This document shows, in pieces, positions 23,570 through 30,484 of a DNA stretch of 35,207 nucleotides (its first letter is position 1; each line of letters starts with the position of its first letter). The stretch is from contig JAPLDS010000021.1 in the NCBI GenBank assembly GCA_026391295.1, positions 7,597 to 42,803 on the forward strand, written 5' to 3'. The notes below the pieces were generated by a model that saw only the letters and a list, made by a program, of their open reading frames with translations, had not been told where the DNA came from and ran no database searches. The DNA is from Bacteroidia bacterium (GTDB lineage Bacteria > Bacteroidota > Bacteroidia > Bacteroidales > Prolixibacteraceae). Position numbers and translations under genes: made by a program.

Positions 23570-25657
23570 TTAATCTTCTTTTTTGGGATAAGCACTTCTG
23601 ACATGATAAATATTAAGCAGCTTTTCTAGAAAAATTCCTTTCAGCTGTGAAATATCTTTAAATGTTAAGGGAGCATTCTCTAATTGACCCGCTTTGATCT
23701 TAGATTGGAAAATCGATTCGATCAGCATCGTAAAGCTTTCATGGTCTCTTTTTGTAAGACTCCTTGATGCCGCTTCAATGCTATCGGCAAGCATTACAAC
23801 GGCCGTTTCCTTCGTGGAAGGTATTGGCCCATTGTAGGTGTAGATAGATTGATCAATATCTTGACCCGGATTATTGTTTAGAGCCACGTAATAATAGCTC
23901 GTTACCGTTGTCCCGTGATGAGTTTTGATAAAGTCGATCAGTTGTTCTGGAATTTTATGCTTATGCGCTAATTCGATCCCATATTCAACGTGTTCTAGAA
24001 TAATCTTTGAACTCTCTTCTGCTGTAAGCTGATCGTGTGGATTACTGCCAATGGATTGATTCTCTATAAAATACATGGGGCATCTAAGCTTACCAATATC
24101 GTGATAGAGCGCACCTGCTCGAACTAATAACGGGTTGCCTCCCAGACGCAAGATCGCTTCTTCTGCAAGATTTGCTACTTGCATGGAGTGCTGAAAAGTT
24201 CCTGGCGCTTCTTCTGCCAATCGGCGAAGTAGTTTCTGATTGGAATAGGATAGTTCTATCAATGTAACATCTGATACAAAACCAAAAGTCTTCTCAATAA
24301 CAAAGACTAAAAGATAGGTAATCAAGGTTAGTGCAGCGTTGATAGCGAACCATTTCATCATATTCCAGTCGATGGCGGAGAGATTTGCTTCTTGAATAAG
24401 CGAAATGCCAACATAAGTAATGGCATAGACGACAAAGATGATTATCGAAGTGAGAATAAGCTGTGATCGACGTTGTAATTTATTTTGACTGATGACGGCA
24501 ATACTACCCACCGGAATTGTTAAAAGAATAAATTCATATCCGTTAGGAACCATAAATCCAACGATGATTGCTGTTATGGTATTTACGAAGATAGCCAATC
24601 GGGCATCTAAAAAGGTTCGGATGATCAGCGCTAAGGCAGCAAATGGAACAAGATAAATAGGGATACTACTAGACGAAATGATAATACGGCAAAACAAGAT
24701 CATCACAACCATCATAGCTAGTGTGAAGGTAATATCCCTTTTCGAATTCAGTAGATTACGTCTGATATTAAAAATAAAGAGGAATAGTGTAAGTAATAGA
24801 ATCCCTATGAATATAGCTTTGCCAATGATAATAAGGTAATATTTGGTGAAGTCACCTCGGTTTTTTTCAGATGCTGATCGCAAGGACTCTAAAACCAAGT
24901 AAGTACGAGATGAGACCACATCACCTTTCGATATGATACGTTCCCCTTCTTGAACAACTCCATGTGTGGTAGTTAAATTCTCTAGAATCTTTAGTTTCTC
25001 CGCTTTTATCTTCTCCTGGTCGTAAGTGAGATTGACAGCCAAGTAATCTTCAGCTTGAAATTTCTGAATGATCTGTTTGAGATCAGGGTCACTACTCTTT
25101 AAAAGTTCTAGTGCTGCTGCGATTTCTGCATAGGCTGTTTTTAGCGAGTAGAGCTTCTTGGTATCACTTGGCTCGGCTATATTGTTTCGAATAATAATGA
25201 CTTGATCCCCATTCGTATTGCTGAAGGATTTCCCAGAGGTTTGTTCAAGTATTCCAATGAGGTAAATTTTTTCGAAAAGTGTGATCACCTTATTTTTCAC
25301 GATCCTAGGATAGAGGATTTCAGTGTTTTCTTTCAGCGTTATTTCATCGATCTTCGCGGATAAGGCTTTGATTTTTTCTTTCCCAACCGTATCGCGAAAT
25401 ACGACATAAGGGGATAAAGATTTAAGTAGCGAATCGCGCTCTAATTTTAAGGTCTGATCTGTTTTTTTTATGGCGAAGTCAAAGGGCGCGATTAAAGTTG
25501 AATGCATCCATGGTCTCCCTTTTTGAAATTCATAGCGAAATCTACCCTCTTGAGGAAGAGCAAAATAGATAATAACAGAGGTGCAAATAAAAATTAACGT
25601 CAGATAGATCGTATGCCAGCTTTGAGAGTTAAACCAATTTTTATACTGTTGATTCAT
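23570..25657 (-). CDS. 7TM-HD phosphodiesterase (PgpH-like, probable c-di-AMP hydrolase)
   Basis: A 695-residue inner-membrane protein. It begins with a TM helix (17-35), followed by a large extracytoplasmic 7TMR-HDED sensor region (about 40-270, with GEGRIISKGDVVSS-like QEGERIISKGDVV), seven TM segments (275-460) and a cytoplasmic HD domain. The HD metal site includes H490 (GTFQHSMQVANLAEEA), H519-D520 (ALYHDIGKL) and downstream HVEYGIELA and IKTHHGTT. PgpH in Listeria hydrolyses cyclic di-AMP; the domain architecture is the same, so this role is the best guess. The neighbouring divergent gene encodes a peptidoglycan peptide hydrolase, consistent with cell-wall or turgor signalling. Confidence 0.93.
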   Translation of the reverse strand: MNQQYKNWFNSQSWHTIYLTLIFICTSVIIYFALPQEGRFRYEFQKGRPWMHSTLIAPFDFAIKKTDQTLKLERDSLLKSLSPYVVFRDTVGKEKIKALSAKIDEITLKENTEILYPRIVKNKVITLFEKIYLIGILEQTSGKSFSNTNGDQVIIIRNNIAEPSDTKKLYSLKTAYAEIAAALELLKSSDPDLKQIIQKFQAEDYLAVNLTYDQEKIKAEKLKILENLTTTHGVVQEGERIISKGDVVSSRTYLVLESLRSASEKNRGDFTKYYLIIIGKAIFIGILLLTLFLFIFNIRRNLLNSKRDITFTLAMMVVMILFCRIIISSSSIPIYLVPFAALALIIRTFLDARLAIFVNTITAIIVGFMVPNGYEFILLTIPVGSIAVISQNKLQRRSQLILTSIIIFVVYAITYVGISLIQEANLSAIDWNMMKWFAINAALTLITYLLVFVIEKTFGFVSDVTLIELSYSNQKLLRRLAEEAPGTFQHSMQVANLAEEAILRLGGNPLLVRAGALYHDIGKLRCPMYFIENQSIGSNPHDQLTAEESSKIILEHVEYGIELAHKHKIPEQLIDFIKTHHGTTVTSYYYVALNNNPGQDIDQSIYTYNGPIPSTKETAVVMLADSIEAASRSLTKRDHESFTMLIESIFQSKIKAGQLENAPLTFKDISQLKGIFLEKLLNIYHVRSAYPKKED

Positions 25658-25701
25658 AGTTTTTGCTTTGTTTCTGTTCTATTCAGCTATCAATTAATTT
25701 G

Positions 25702-25709
25702 TATCTTTG
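25702..25709 (+). promoter_or_regulatory. putative -7 box (TATCTTTG) of the NlpC/P60 gene
   Basis: TATCTTTG exactly matches TAnnTTTG 28 bases before the chosen ATG, giving a leader of about 20 nt. The TTG inside it could be misread as a start codon of the gene. No clear -33 element. Confidence 0.42.
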
Positions 25710-25736
25710 GGAATAATCAAAAGTAGTTATTTTTTA

Positions 25737-26528
25737 ATGAGATACGGAATCTCCAACCTCAGCATTGTTCCAGTTCGATCAGAGCCTCGTGAAAAGAGTG
25801 AAATGTGTACCCAAATACTTTTTGGTGAACACTATACTGTTTTAGATGAGAATGATAAATGGTCCCAGATAAAGCTTGGTTTTGATGGCTGCGAAGGGTG
25901 GATTGATCGCATCATGGTCAATGAAGTGGACGAGCAAAGTTTTTTGAAATTAGAAGAAAATCCTGGTGTTGTGACAACAGATGTGTTTAACATTGTACAA
26001 GTTGATGGGGATTATGCTAATTTTTTAATTGTTGCGGGTAGCTCATTGCCTCACTTTAATCCTGCAGATAGGTCTTTTAAGATTGGCTCAATTGGCTATA
26101 CCATTCAGGGAAATAACATCAATACATTGCCTAAAACTGTTAGAGAGGTTATCATTGAGAATGCCCTTAAATATTTTAATTCACCTTATTTATGGGGTGG
26201 TCGTAGTCCATTTGGTATAGATTGCTCTGGCTTTACTCAGATCTTGTATAAAATGGCTGGGTTGCATATTCCGCGCAATGCGGTCCAACAATCGATGTTG
26301 GGTGAAAACCTTAGCTTTGTCGAAGAGGCTCTTCCGGGTGATTTGGCTTTTTTTGATAGCGAAGACGGAACAATTATCCATGTAGGTATTATCTGGGAGA
26401 AAAATAAAATTATCCACTCATCAGGAAAAGTTCGAATTGACAATGTGGATCACTTTGGTATTTATAATATTGATACGGGTCGATATACTCATCAGATGCG
26501 TTTGATGAGACGTTTGATTATAGATTAA
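25737..26528 (+). CDS. NlpC/P60 (C40) endopeptidase, YkfC-like
   Basis: A 263-residue enzyme from the ATG at 25737; a TTG at 25707 is rejected because it lies in a promoter box. There is no signal peptide. Residues 1-120 form two SH3-like domains (IVPVRSEPREKSEMCTQILF, DKWSQIKLGFDGCEGWI), and the NlpC domain (135-263) has the catalytic Cys C163 in IDCSGFTQILY, H215 in IIHVGIIW and H227 in KIIHSSGKVRI. The arrangement resembles YkfC, a gamma-D-glutamyl-diamino acid endopeptidase that degrades recycled muropeptides; absence of a signal peptide fits a cytoplasmic recycling enzyme. It is divergent from the PgpH-like gene with 79 bp between start codons. Confidence 0.93.
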   Translation: MRYGISNLSIVPVRSEPREKSEMCTQILFGEHYTVLDENDKWSQIKLGFDGCEGWIDRIMVNEVDEQSFLKLEENPGVVTTDVFNIVQVDGDYANFLIVAGSSLPHFNPADRSFKIGSIGYTIQGNNINTLPKTVREVIIENALKYFNSPYLWGGRSPFGIDCSGFTQILYKMAGLHIPRNAVQQSMLGENLSFVEEALPGDLAFFDSEDGTIIHVGIIWEKNKIIHSSGKVRIDNVDHFGIYNIDTGRYTHQMRLMRRLIID

Positions 26529-26552
26529 TCTATTCACCTAAACACTTCAAGC

Positions 26553-26648
26553 ATGGAACATACTCAGCTTGTAGGTTATCTCGCGGCAATTGTAATCGTC
26601 TTGTTTATTGTTTGGCGAAATTCTTCTAAATCAAGAGAAGATAAGTAG
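26553..26648 (+). CDS. possible 31-residue single-TM microprotein
   Basis: The open frame encodes MEHTQLVGYLAAIVIVLFIV followed by WRNSSKSREDK: a short polar N-terminus, one hydrophobic helix of about 14-16 residues and a charged tail. This is a layout typical of bacterial membrane microproteins. It begins 24 bases after the NlpC/P60 stop in the same direction, so it would share that transcript. I do not recognise a family. Short open frames are common by chance; the main support is its position and strongly amphipathic-to-hydrophobic pattern. Confidence 0.4.
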   Translation: MEHTQLVGYLAAIVIVLFIVWRNSSKSREDK

Positions 26649-26712
26649 GCTGTAGATCCTGAGAAGACTTCCTTGATGTTTTCTTGGTTTTAAAAATAAG
26701 ACTTATCACCTT

Positions 26713-27369
26713 TCAACGACAGCAGCTCTTAAGCAATGTTGTCGTTGCAGGACCTTCGTTGAATAGTAAATCCAGGATACTTAGGTTCGGCACAAATCCC
26801 CATTTTTCATTGAAAACCTGATGATAGGGCACAGGCATGAAGCGCTCGTCGGAATTAAGCTTGCTGTTTTTCGGATGTATTAAGGTTCTAAAATCCAATA
26901 AGTCAGATGTTACATTCTCTTTTGAAATATACGTTTCTGTAATTTCAATAGTGGTTTTGATCTGTAGTGTTTTTACAATAGCACCCAAAATTTCCTCATT
27001 GAAGTCAATCAGAAATTGCCATTTTTTTGTTTCAAAAAAGGGGGCTAGATCATCTGCATAGTATTCAAAAAAGGGAGAGTTATTGTAGGCAGAGACAAGG
27101 CTTCTCCAATGCATTTGCTGCCAATGGTAGTCGAATGACAATCGTTGTTCCTTGATTGGCCCCTTTGCGCTAGGACCATTTACTATTGGAATCGTTAAGG
27201 CTAATGGACCGTTCGCAGCAAGAATAACGGCTCTGTTGCGATACGATTGCTTTAAGTAATTTTCGCAATGCTCGAGGTATATTTGGGGATGACTAACTAG
27301 TTTGGCATAGTACTGAATCGGTGCAAAGTAGGCACTGCTAAGTACAACTGCAGAATTGGACTGATTCAT
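26713..27369 (-). CDS. WbqC-like family protein
   Basis: A 218-residue cytoplasmic protein matching the WbqC-like family (SSAYFAPIQYYAKLVSHPQI at the start, SYRNRAVILAANGPLALTIP, and the FDYHWQQMHWRSLVSAYNNS motif, then FFEYYADDL). Members are linked to O-antigen or lipopolysaccharide loci and are thought to be glycan-related, but the activity is not established. Its ATG follows the stop codon of the LapA-like gene with no bases between (stop 27370-27372, ATG 27367-27369), so the two are translationally coupled. In Bacteroidota a wbqC-like gene commonly occurs near lepB and dapB, as here. Confidence 0.92.
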   Translation of the reverse strand: MNQSNSAVVLSSAYFAPIQYYAKLVSHPQIYLEHCENYLKQSYRNRAVILAANGPLALTIPIVNGPSAKGPIKEQRLSFDYHWQQMHWRSLVSAYNNSPFFEYYADDLAPFFETKKWQFLIDFNEEILGAIVKTLQIKTTIEITETYISKENVTSDLLDFRTLIHPKNSKLNSDERFMPVPYHQVFNEKWGFVPNLSILDLLFNEGPATTTLLKSCCR

Positions 27370-27717
27370 CTAGTATTCAAAAAATTTAGTGCCAGATTCA
27401 CCTTCTATAGTGGATTCCTGATGCATAGGCTCACTGTTTTGAGCTCTAATTGGTTCTTGTTCGATATACTTATCTTCTAGTTCATTCAGTCTTGACTGTT
27501 GTCTTTTTATCTTATTTTTTAGGCTCAGCTTGTCAATATAGGCAAATGTAGCAGCAATAGAAACACTGATGACTACTGCTAACATGATCAGTAGCGCTAA
27601 GGAAACCTCTGGAAATTTCAACCACAAAAATTTAATTGGAATAGTCAGCGTATTTTGCAACGCGAAAATAACCATGAAAGCCCCCAATGTGATACCTGTT
27701 ACTAATCCTCTTTGCAT
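27370..27717 (-). CDS. LapA-domain (DUF1049-like) small membrane protein
   Basis: A 115-residue inner-membrane protein with two hydrophobic helices (about 5-22 and 38-60) linked by a short loop, in the LapA/DUF1049 pattern (FALQNTLTIPIKFLWLKFPE, then VSLALLIMLAVVISVSI). A charged coiled-coil-like cytoplasmic tail follows (LKNKIKRQQSRLNELEDKY). LapA proteins in proteobacteria work with LapB to control lipopolysaccharide synthesis; no lapB is seen here, so function is inferred only from the domain. It lies between the unknown lipoprotein (24 bp upstream) and WbqC (adjacent). Confidence 0.8.
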   Translation of the reverse strand: MQRGLVTGITLGAFMVIFALQNTLTIPIKFLWLKFPEVSLALLIMLAVVISVSIAATFAYIDKLSLKNKIKRQQSRLNELEDKYIEQEPIRAQNSEPMHQESTIEGESGTKFFEY

Positions 27718-27741
27718 CTAAATTCAGTTTAAAAGGTTATC

Positions 27742-28242
27742 TTAATTTTTACTTTTGTTTGAATTGAGTTTAATAATGCGAGTCTCGCCCGTATTTATTT
27801 CAACTTTCTCATCATCTGGAGCATCGTAATTAGTCCTGAAATATATATTGTACGCAACGTTATTTGGAACTACGACTTTCATCGATTTTTTTGGAGGCAT
27901 AACTATTTCCTTTAAATCAAAATAGGTCGAGTCTTTCCATTGCCAATCGGTCACCATGTTCACAAATAGGGTGTCGCTAGATTGGTTGCTTAGTTTGAGT
28001 TTTCGATAAGCTTGTTGCTCAGGAGTAAAAAATACGAAACCTGTAAAAAGTGATACTGCGGCTGATCCTGCGATTAAAAGACCTTCTCCTATATTGACTC
28101 CTGTTCGGTGTTTACGCAAGGATTTTTGTAATTCAATGCTCTTTTGATCCGTTAAATACGACGAAACACGACACGAATAGATACTGAGTAAACTGCATAT
28201 GACCAGCAAGACTCGTAAACTTATTTTCAGTTGGTTCGTCAT
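27742..28242 (-). CDS. lipoprotein of unknown function
   Basis: A 166-residue protein that I do not recognise. A signal peptide with lipobox SIYSC (C24) makes it a probable lipoprotein. Next come a polar helix (DQKSIELQKSLRKHRTGVNI), a hydrophobic glycine-rich segment (GEGLLIAGSAAVSLFTGFVF) and a beta-rich C-terminal half (TDWQWKDSTYFDLKEIVMPP, VAYNIYFRTNYDAPDDEKVE). It heads a lipoprotein-LapA-WbqC unit. Its ATG lies only 15 bases downstream of the perfect hairpin that ends the lepB transcript. Confidence 0.7.
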   Translation of the reverse strand: MTNQLKISLRVLLVICSLLSIYSCRVSSYLTDQKSIELQKSLRKHRTGVNIGEGLLIAGSAAVSLFTGFVFFTPEQQAYRKLKLSNQSSDTLFVNMVTDWQWKDSTYFDLKEIVMPPKKSMKVVVPNNVAYNIYFRTNYDAPDDEKVEINTGETRIIKLNSNKSKN

Positions 28243-28257
28243 TGATAAATTAGGTGT

Positions 28258-28295
28258 AAAATAAAAGTCGACAGATATATGTCGACTTTTATTTT
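28258..28295 (-). terminator. perfect 16-bp hairpin after lepB
   Basis: AAAATAAAAGTCGACA (28258-28273) and its exact complement (28280-28295) enclose a 6-base loop; the 3' arm in the minus direction ends TTTTATTTT. It starts 15 bp after the lepB stop and ends 15 bp before the next ATG. It could terminate, attenuate or stabilise the transcript. Confidence 0.75.
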
Positions 28296-28310
28296 GAGTT
28301 TTTTCTTAAG

Positions 28311-29648
28311 CTATTTAACACTCATGAAAAATCGTTCCCATCGAATTTTGGATAGAAAACTTTTGTTCTTATCTAAGGAGAGCCATACAAATGAGGCTTT
28401 ACCCACGACATGATCTTCAGGGACAAATCCCCAATATCTGGAGTCTGCTGAGTTATATCTGTTATCACCCATCATCCAGTAATAGTCCATTTTGAAGGTG
28501 TAGGTTGATGCAGGAGAACCATTGATAATTATTTGATCTCCTTTTATTTGAATGTCATTCTCCTCGTAAACATCAATAATTCGTTTGTATAAAGGAAGAT
28601 TGTTAAGGGTCAGATTTATAGTTACGCCTTTTTTAGGAATCCAGATGGTGCCATAATTATCGAGGTTCCAATTGAATTTAGAATCATTCGGGAACATAGC
28701 AGGATCACTGTTTTCCGCTGGCCAAGTTACTCGTTCTTTCGATTGAATAAACTTCATTCCATCCATCTTCTTCGCCTGTTCGGTAGTTAGTGAAAGGATA
28801 TAACGCGAATCAGAACCTTCAATATCTGCTCTATTGATATCCAACTTCTCAAGTGCTTCTGAACTTATTGAACTACCAGAAATTGTGATTAGATATTTAT
28901 ACTGTATTCCTGGAATCTCTTTTTGAGCTTTACCATTGACATAGACTTGTCCTTTGATGATTTTTAGGGAATCACCAGCAATAGCAATACAGCGCTTGAT
29001 GTAATTCTCTCTTTTGTCAACTGGACGATAGATGATGTTTCCAAAGGTTCGTTGGTCGCCCCAGATTCTATTTCTAGTATAAGATCGCACTAATTCATAG
29101 TAACTACGTTCTTGCATATTCACCGCTACGGTATCTCCTTCTGGAAAGTTAAATACAACAACATCGTCATTCTTTACTTTGGTCGTTCCTGCAATTCTGC
29201 GGTATGGATCATGCACAGCGGTCGAGAAAGATGGTGTAGTACTCGAAAAAGGCATCGTGTGATGCACAAATGGAAAAGAGATAGGTGTATTCGGCATCTT
29301 CGGACCATATGCTGTCTTGCTGACAAATAGATAATCTCCAACCATCATGGATCTTTCCATAGATGAGGTAGGGATAGTATAGGCTTCTATGAAGAATAGT
29401 CGAATAAAAGTGGCTGCAATGACGGCAAAGATGATTGCGTCAATCCATTCCACAACTTTTGTTTGTTGTCCGTCTGGTGGATTTTTTTTCTTCCAGAAAG
29501 CCCAGTGAACACGCTGAGTAATGCTTGAATCAAAAATGATAACAAGTCCAATTAACCACCAGAAATTGTTAAGCCAGATAACCCATAGTAGGTATATCGC
29601 AGCCACAAGGCCAAACTTAAACCACTTATTTTCGAGTAAACTATTCAT
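28311..29648 (-). CDS. lepB: signal peptidase I
   Basis: A 445-residue inner-membrane protease that removes signal peptides from exported proteins. Two or three N-terminal hydrophobic segments (12-40 and 68-87) precede the catalytic region. The nucleophile is S96 in IPTSSMERSMMVGDYLFV and the general base K218 in ENYIKRCIAIAGDSL; GDNRYNSADSRYWGFVPE is the conserved box E and the C-terminal end is intact. The protein is much longer than the E. coli enzyme (324) because of an insertion between residues about 245 and 370, common in Bacteroidota. dapB ends 6 bp upstream of its start, so lepB is co-transcribed with it. Confidence 0.97.
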   Translation of the reverse strand: MNSLLENKWFKFGLVAAIYLLWVIWLNNFWWLIGLVIIFDSSITQRVHWAFWKKKNPPDGQQTKVVEWIDAIIFAVIAATFIRLFFIEAYTIPTSSMERSMMVGDYLFVSKTAYGPKMPNTPISFPFVHHTMPFSSTTPSFSTAVHDPYRRIAGTTKVKNDDVVVFNFPEGDTVAVNMQERSYYELVRSYTRNRIWGDQRTFGNIIYRPVDKRENYIKRCIAIAGDSLKIIKGQVYVNGKAQKEIPGIQYKYLITISGSSISSEALEKLDINRADIEGSDSRYILSLTTEQAKKMDGMKFIQSKERVTWPAENSDPAMFPNDSKFNWNLDNYGTIWIPKKGVTINLTLNNLPLYKRIIDVYEENDIQIKGDQIIINGSPASTYTFKMDYYWMMGDNRYNSADSRYWGFVPEDHVVGKASFVWLSLDKNKSFLSKIRWERFFMSVK

Positions 29649-29654
29649 TGCTAG

Positions 29655-30374
29655 TTATTTAAAATTTAAAAGATCTGACATCGATAAAATACCCTTGCGA
29701 GTTGCACTATACTCAGCAGCTAAAACTGCACCAAAGGCAAATCCTTTTCGGCTGTAGGCACTATGTGTAATTTCGATGTAATCTACATCAGAATCGTATT
29801 TTATAGTGTGTATGCCAGGTACTACTCCTTCTCTGATTGGATGAATATGCAATTCAGAAGAAGATTTAGGGGAATCGATGGTCCAATTACTTTTAGTGCT
29901 GTTAGCTGCTAGAATATCCTCTGCTAAAGTTAAGGCAGTGCCACTTGGTGCATCAAGCTTTTGAGTGTGATGAACTTCGGTCATGGCTACATCATATTGA
30001 GGAAAATCATTCATGATCTGAGCCAAAAACTTATTAGCCGCAAAGAAAATATTTACGCCTAAACTAAAATTCGAAGCATAGAAGAAACAACCGTTTTTTG
30101 CTTTACATTGTGATTCGACTTTCGATTTTTGCTCTAACCATCCTGTCGTCCCGCTAACAACAGGTACTCCAGCTTCAAAACACTTTAGGTAGTTTTCTAC
30201 TGCTGTTGACGGGCCAGTAAACTCAATTGCAACATCCGCCTTAGCTAAATTTGAAATTGTAAGATCAGCTTGATTTTGAACGTCAATTTTCAGTACGATG
30301 GTATGACCGCGACTAATGGCTATTTGTTCAATCTCTTTACCCATTTTCCCGTAACCGATCAGCGCAATATTCAT
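29655..30374 (-). CDS. dapB: 4-hydroxy-tetrahydrodipicolinate reductase
   Basis: A 239-residue cytoplasmic enzyme of the lysine and diaminopimelate pathway. The N-terminal Rossmann domain begins NIALIGYGKMGKEIEQIA, with VAIEFTGPSTAVENYLK and VVSGTTGW. The catalytic motif is EVHHTQKLDAPSGTALTLAE (H135 or H136 and K139), followed by the conserved GVVPGIHTIKYDSDVDYIEI and HSAYSRKGFAFGAVLAAE. The N-terminal part is shorter than in E. coli, as usual in Bacteroidota. A TATCTTTG box 44-51 bases upstream is the likely promoter for dapB-lepB. Diaminopimelate links the gene to cell-wall synthesis. Confidence 0.97.
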   Translation of the reverse strand: MNIALIGYGKMGKEIEQIAISRGHTIVLKIDVQNQADLTISNLAKADVAIEFTGPSTAVENYLKCFEAGVPVVSGTTGWLEQKSKVESQCKAKNGCFFYASNFSLGVNIFFAANKFLAQIMNDFPQYDVAMTEVHHTQKLDAPSGTALTLAEDILAANSTKSNWTIDSPKSSSELHIHPIREGVVPGIHTIKYDSDVDYIEITHSAYSRKGFAFGAVLAAEYSATRKGILSMSDLLNFK

Positions 30375-30417
30375 AGTATTCTTTTAAGTATTTTATGTTC
30401 TTATCTCTTCTAGTGTG

Positions 30418-30425
30418 CAAAGATA
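30418..30425 (-). promoter_or_regulatory. putative -7 box (TATCTTTG) for dapB-lepB
   Basis: The minus strand reads TATCTTTG, a full match to TAnnTTTG, giving a leader of roughly 37 nt. A -33 element is not convincing. Confidence 0.5.
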
Positions 30426-30484
30426 AGATTATTGATTAATTAGCGAATAGTACTTTGGGAACAATAGCAATGGATAATCACCAC

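Noticed and set aside
25707-25736. TTG start for the NlpC/P60 gene, ten residues upstream
   Set aside because: TTG lies inside a TATCTTTG promoter box and the ATG at 25737 begins the conserved SH3-like domain.
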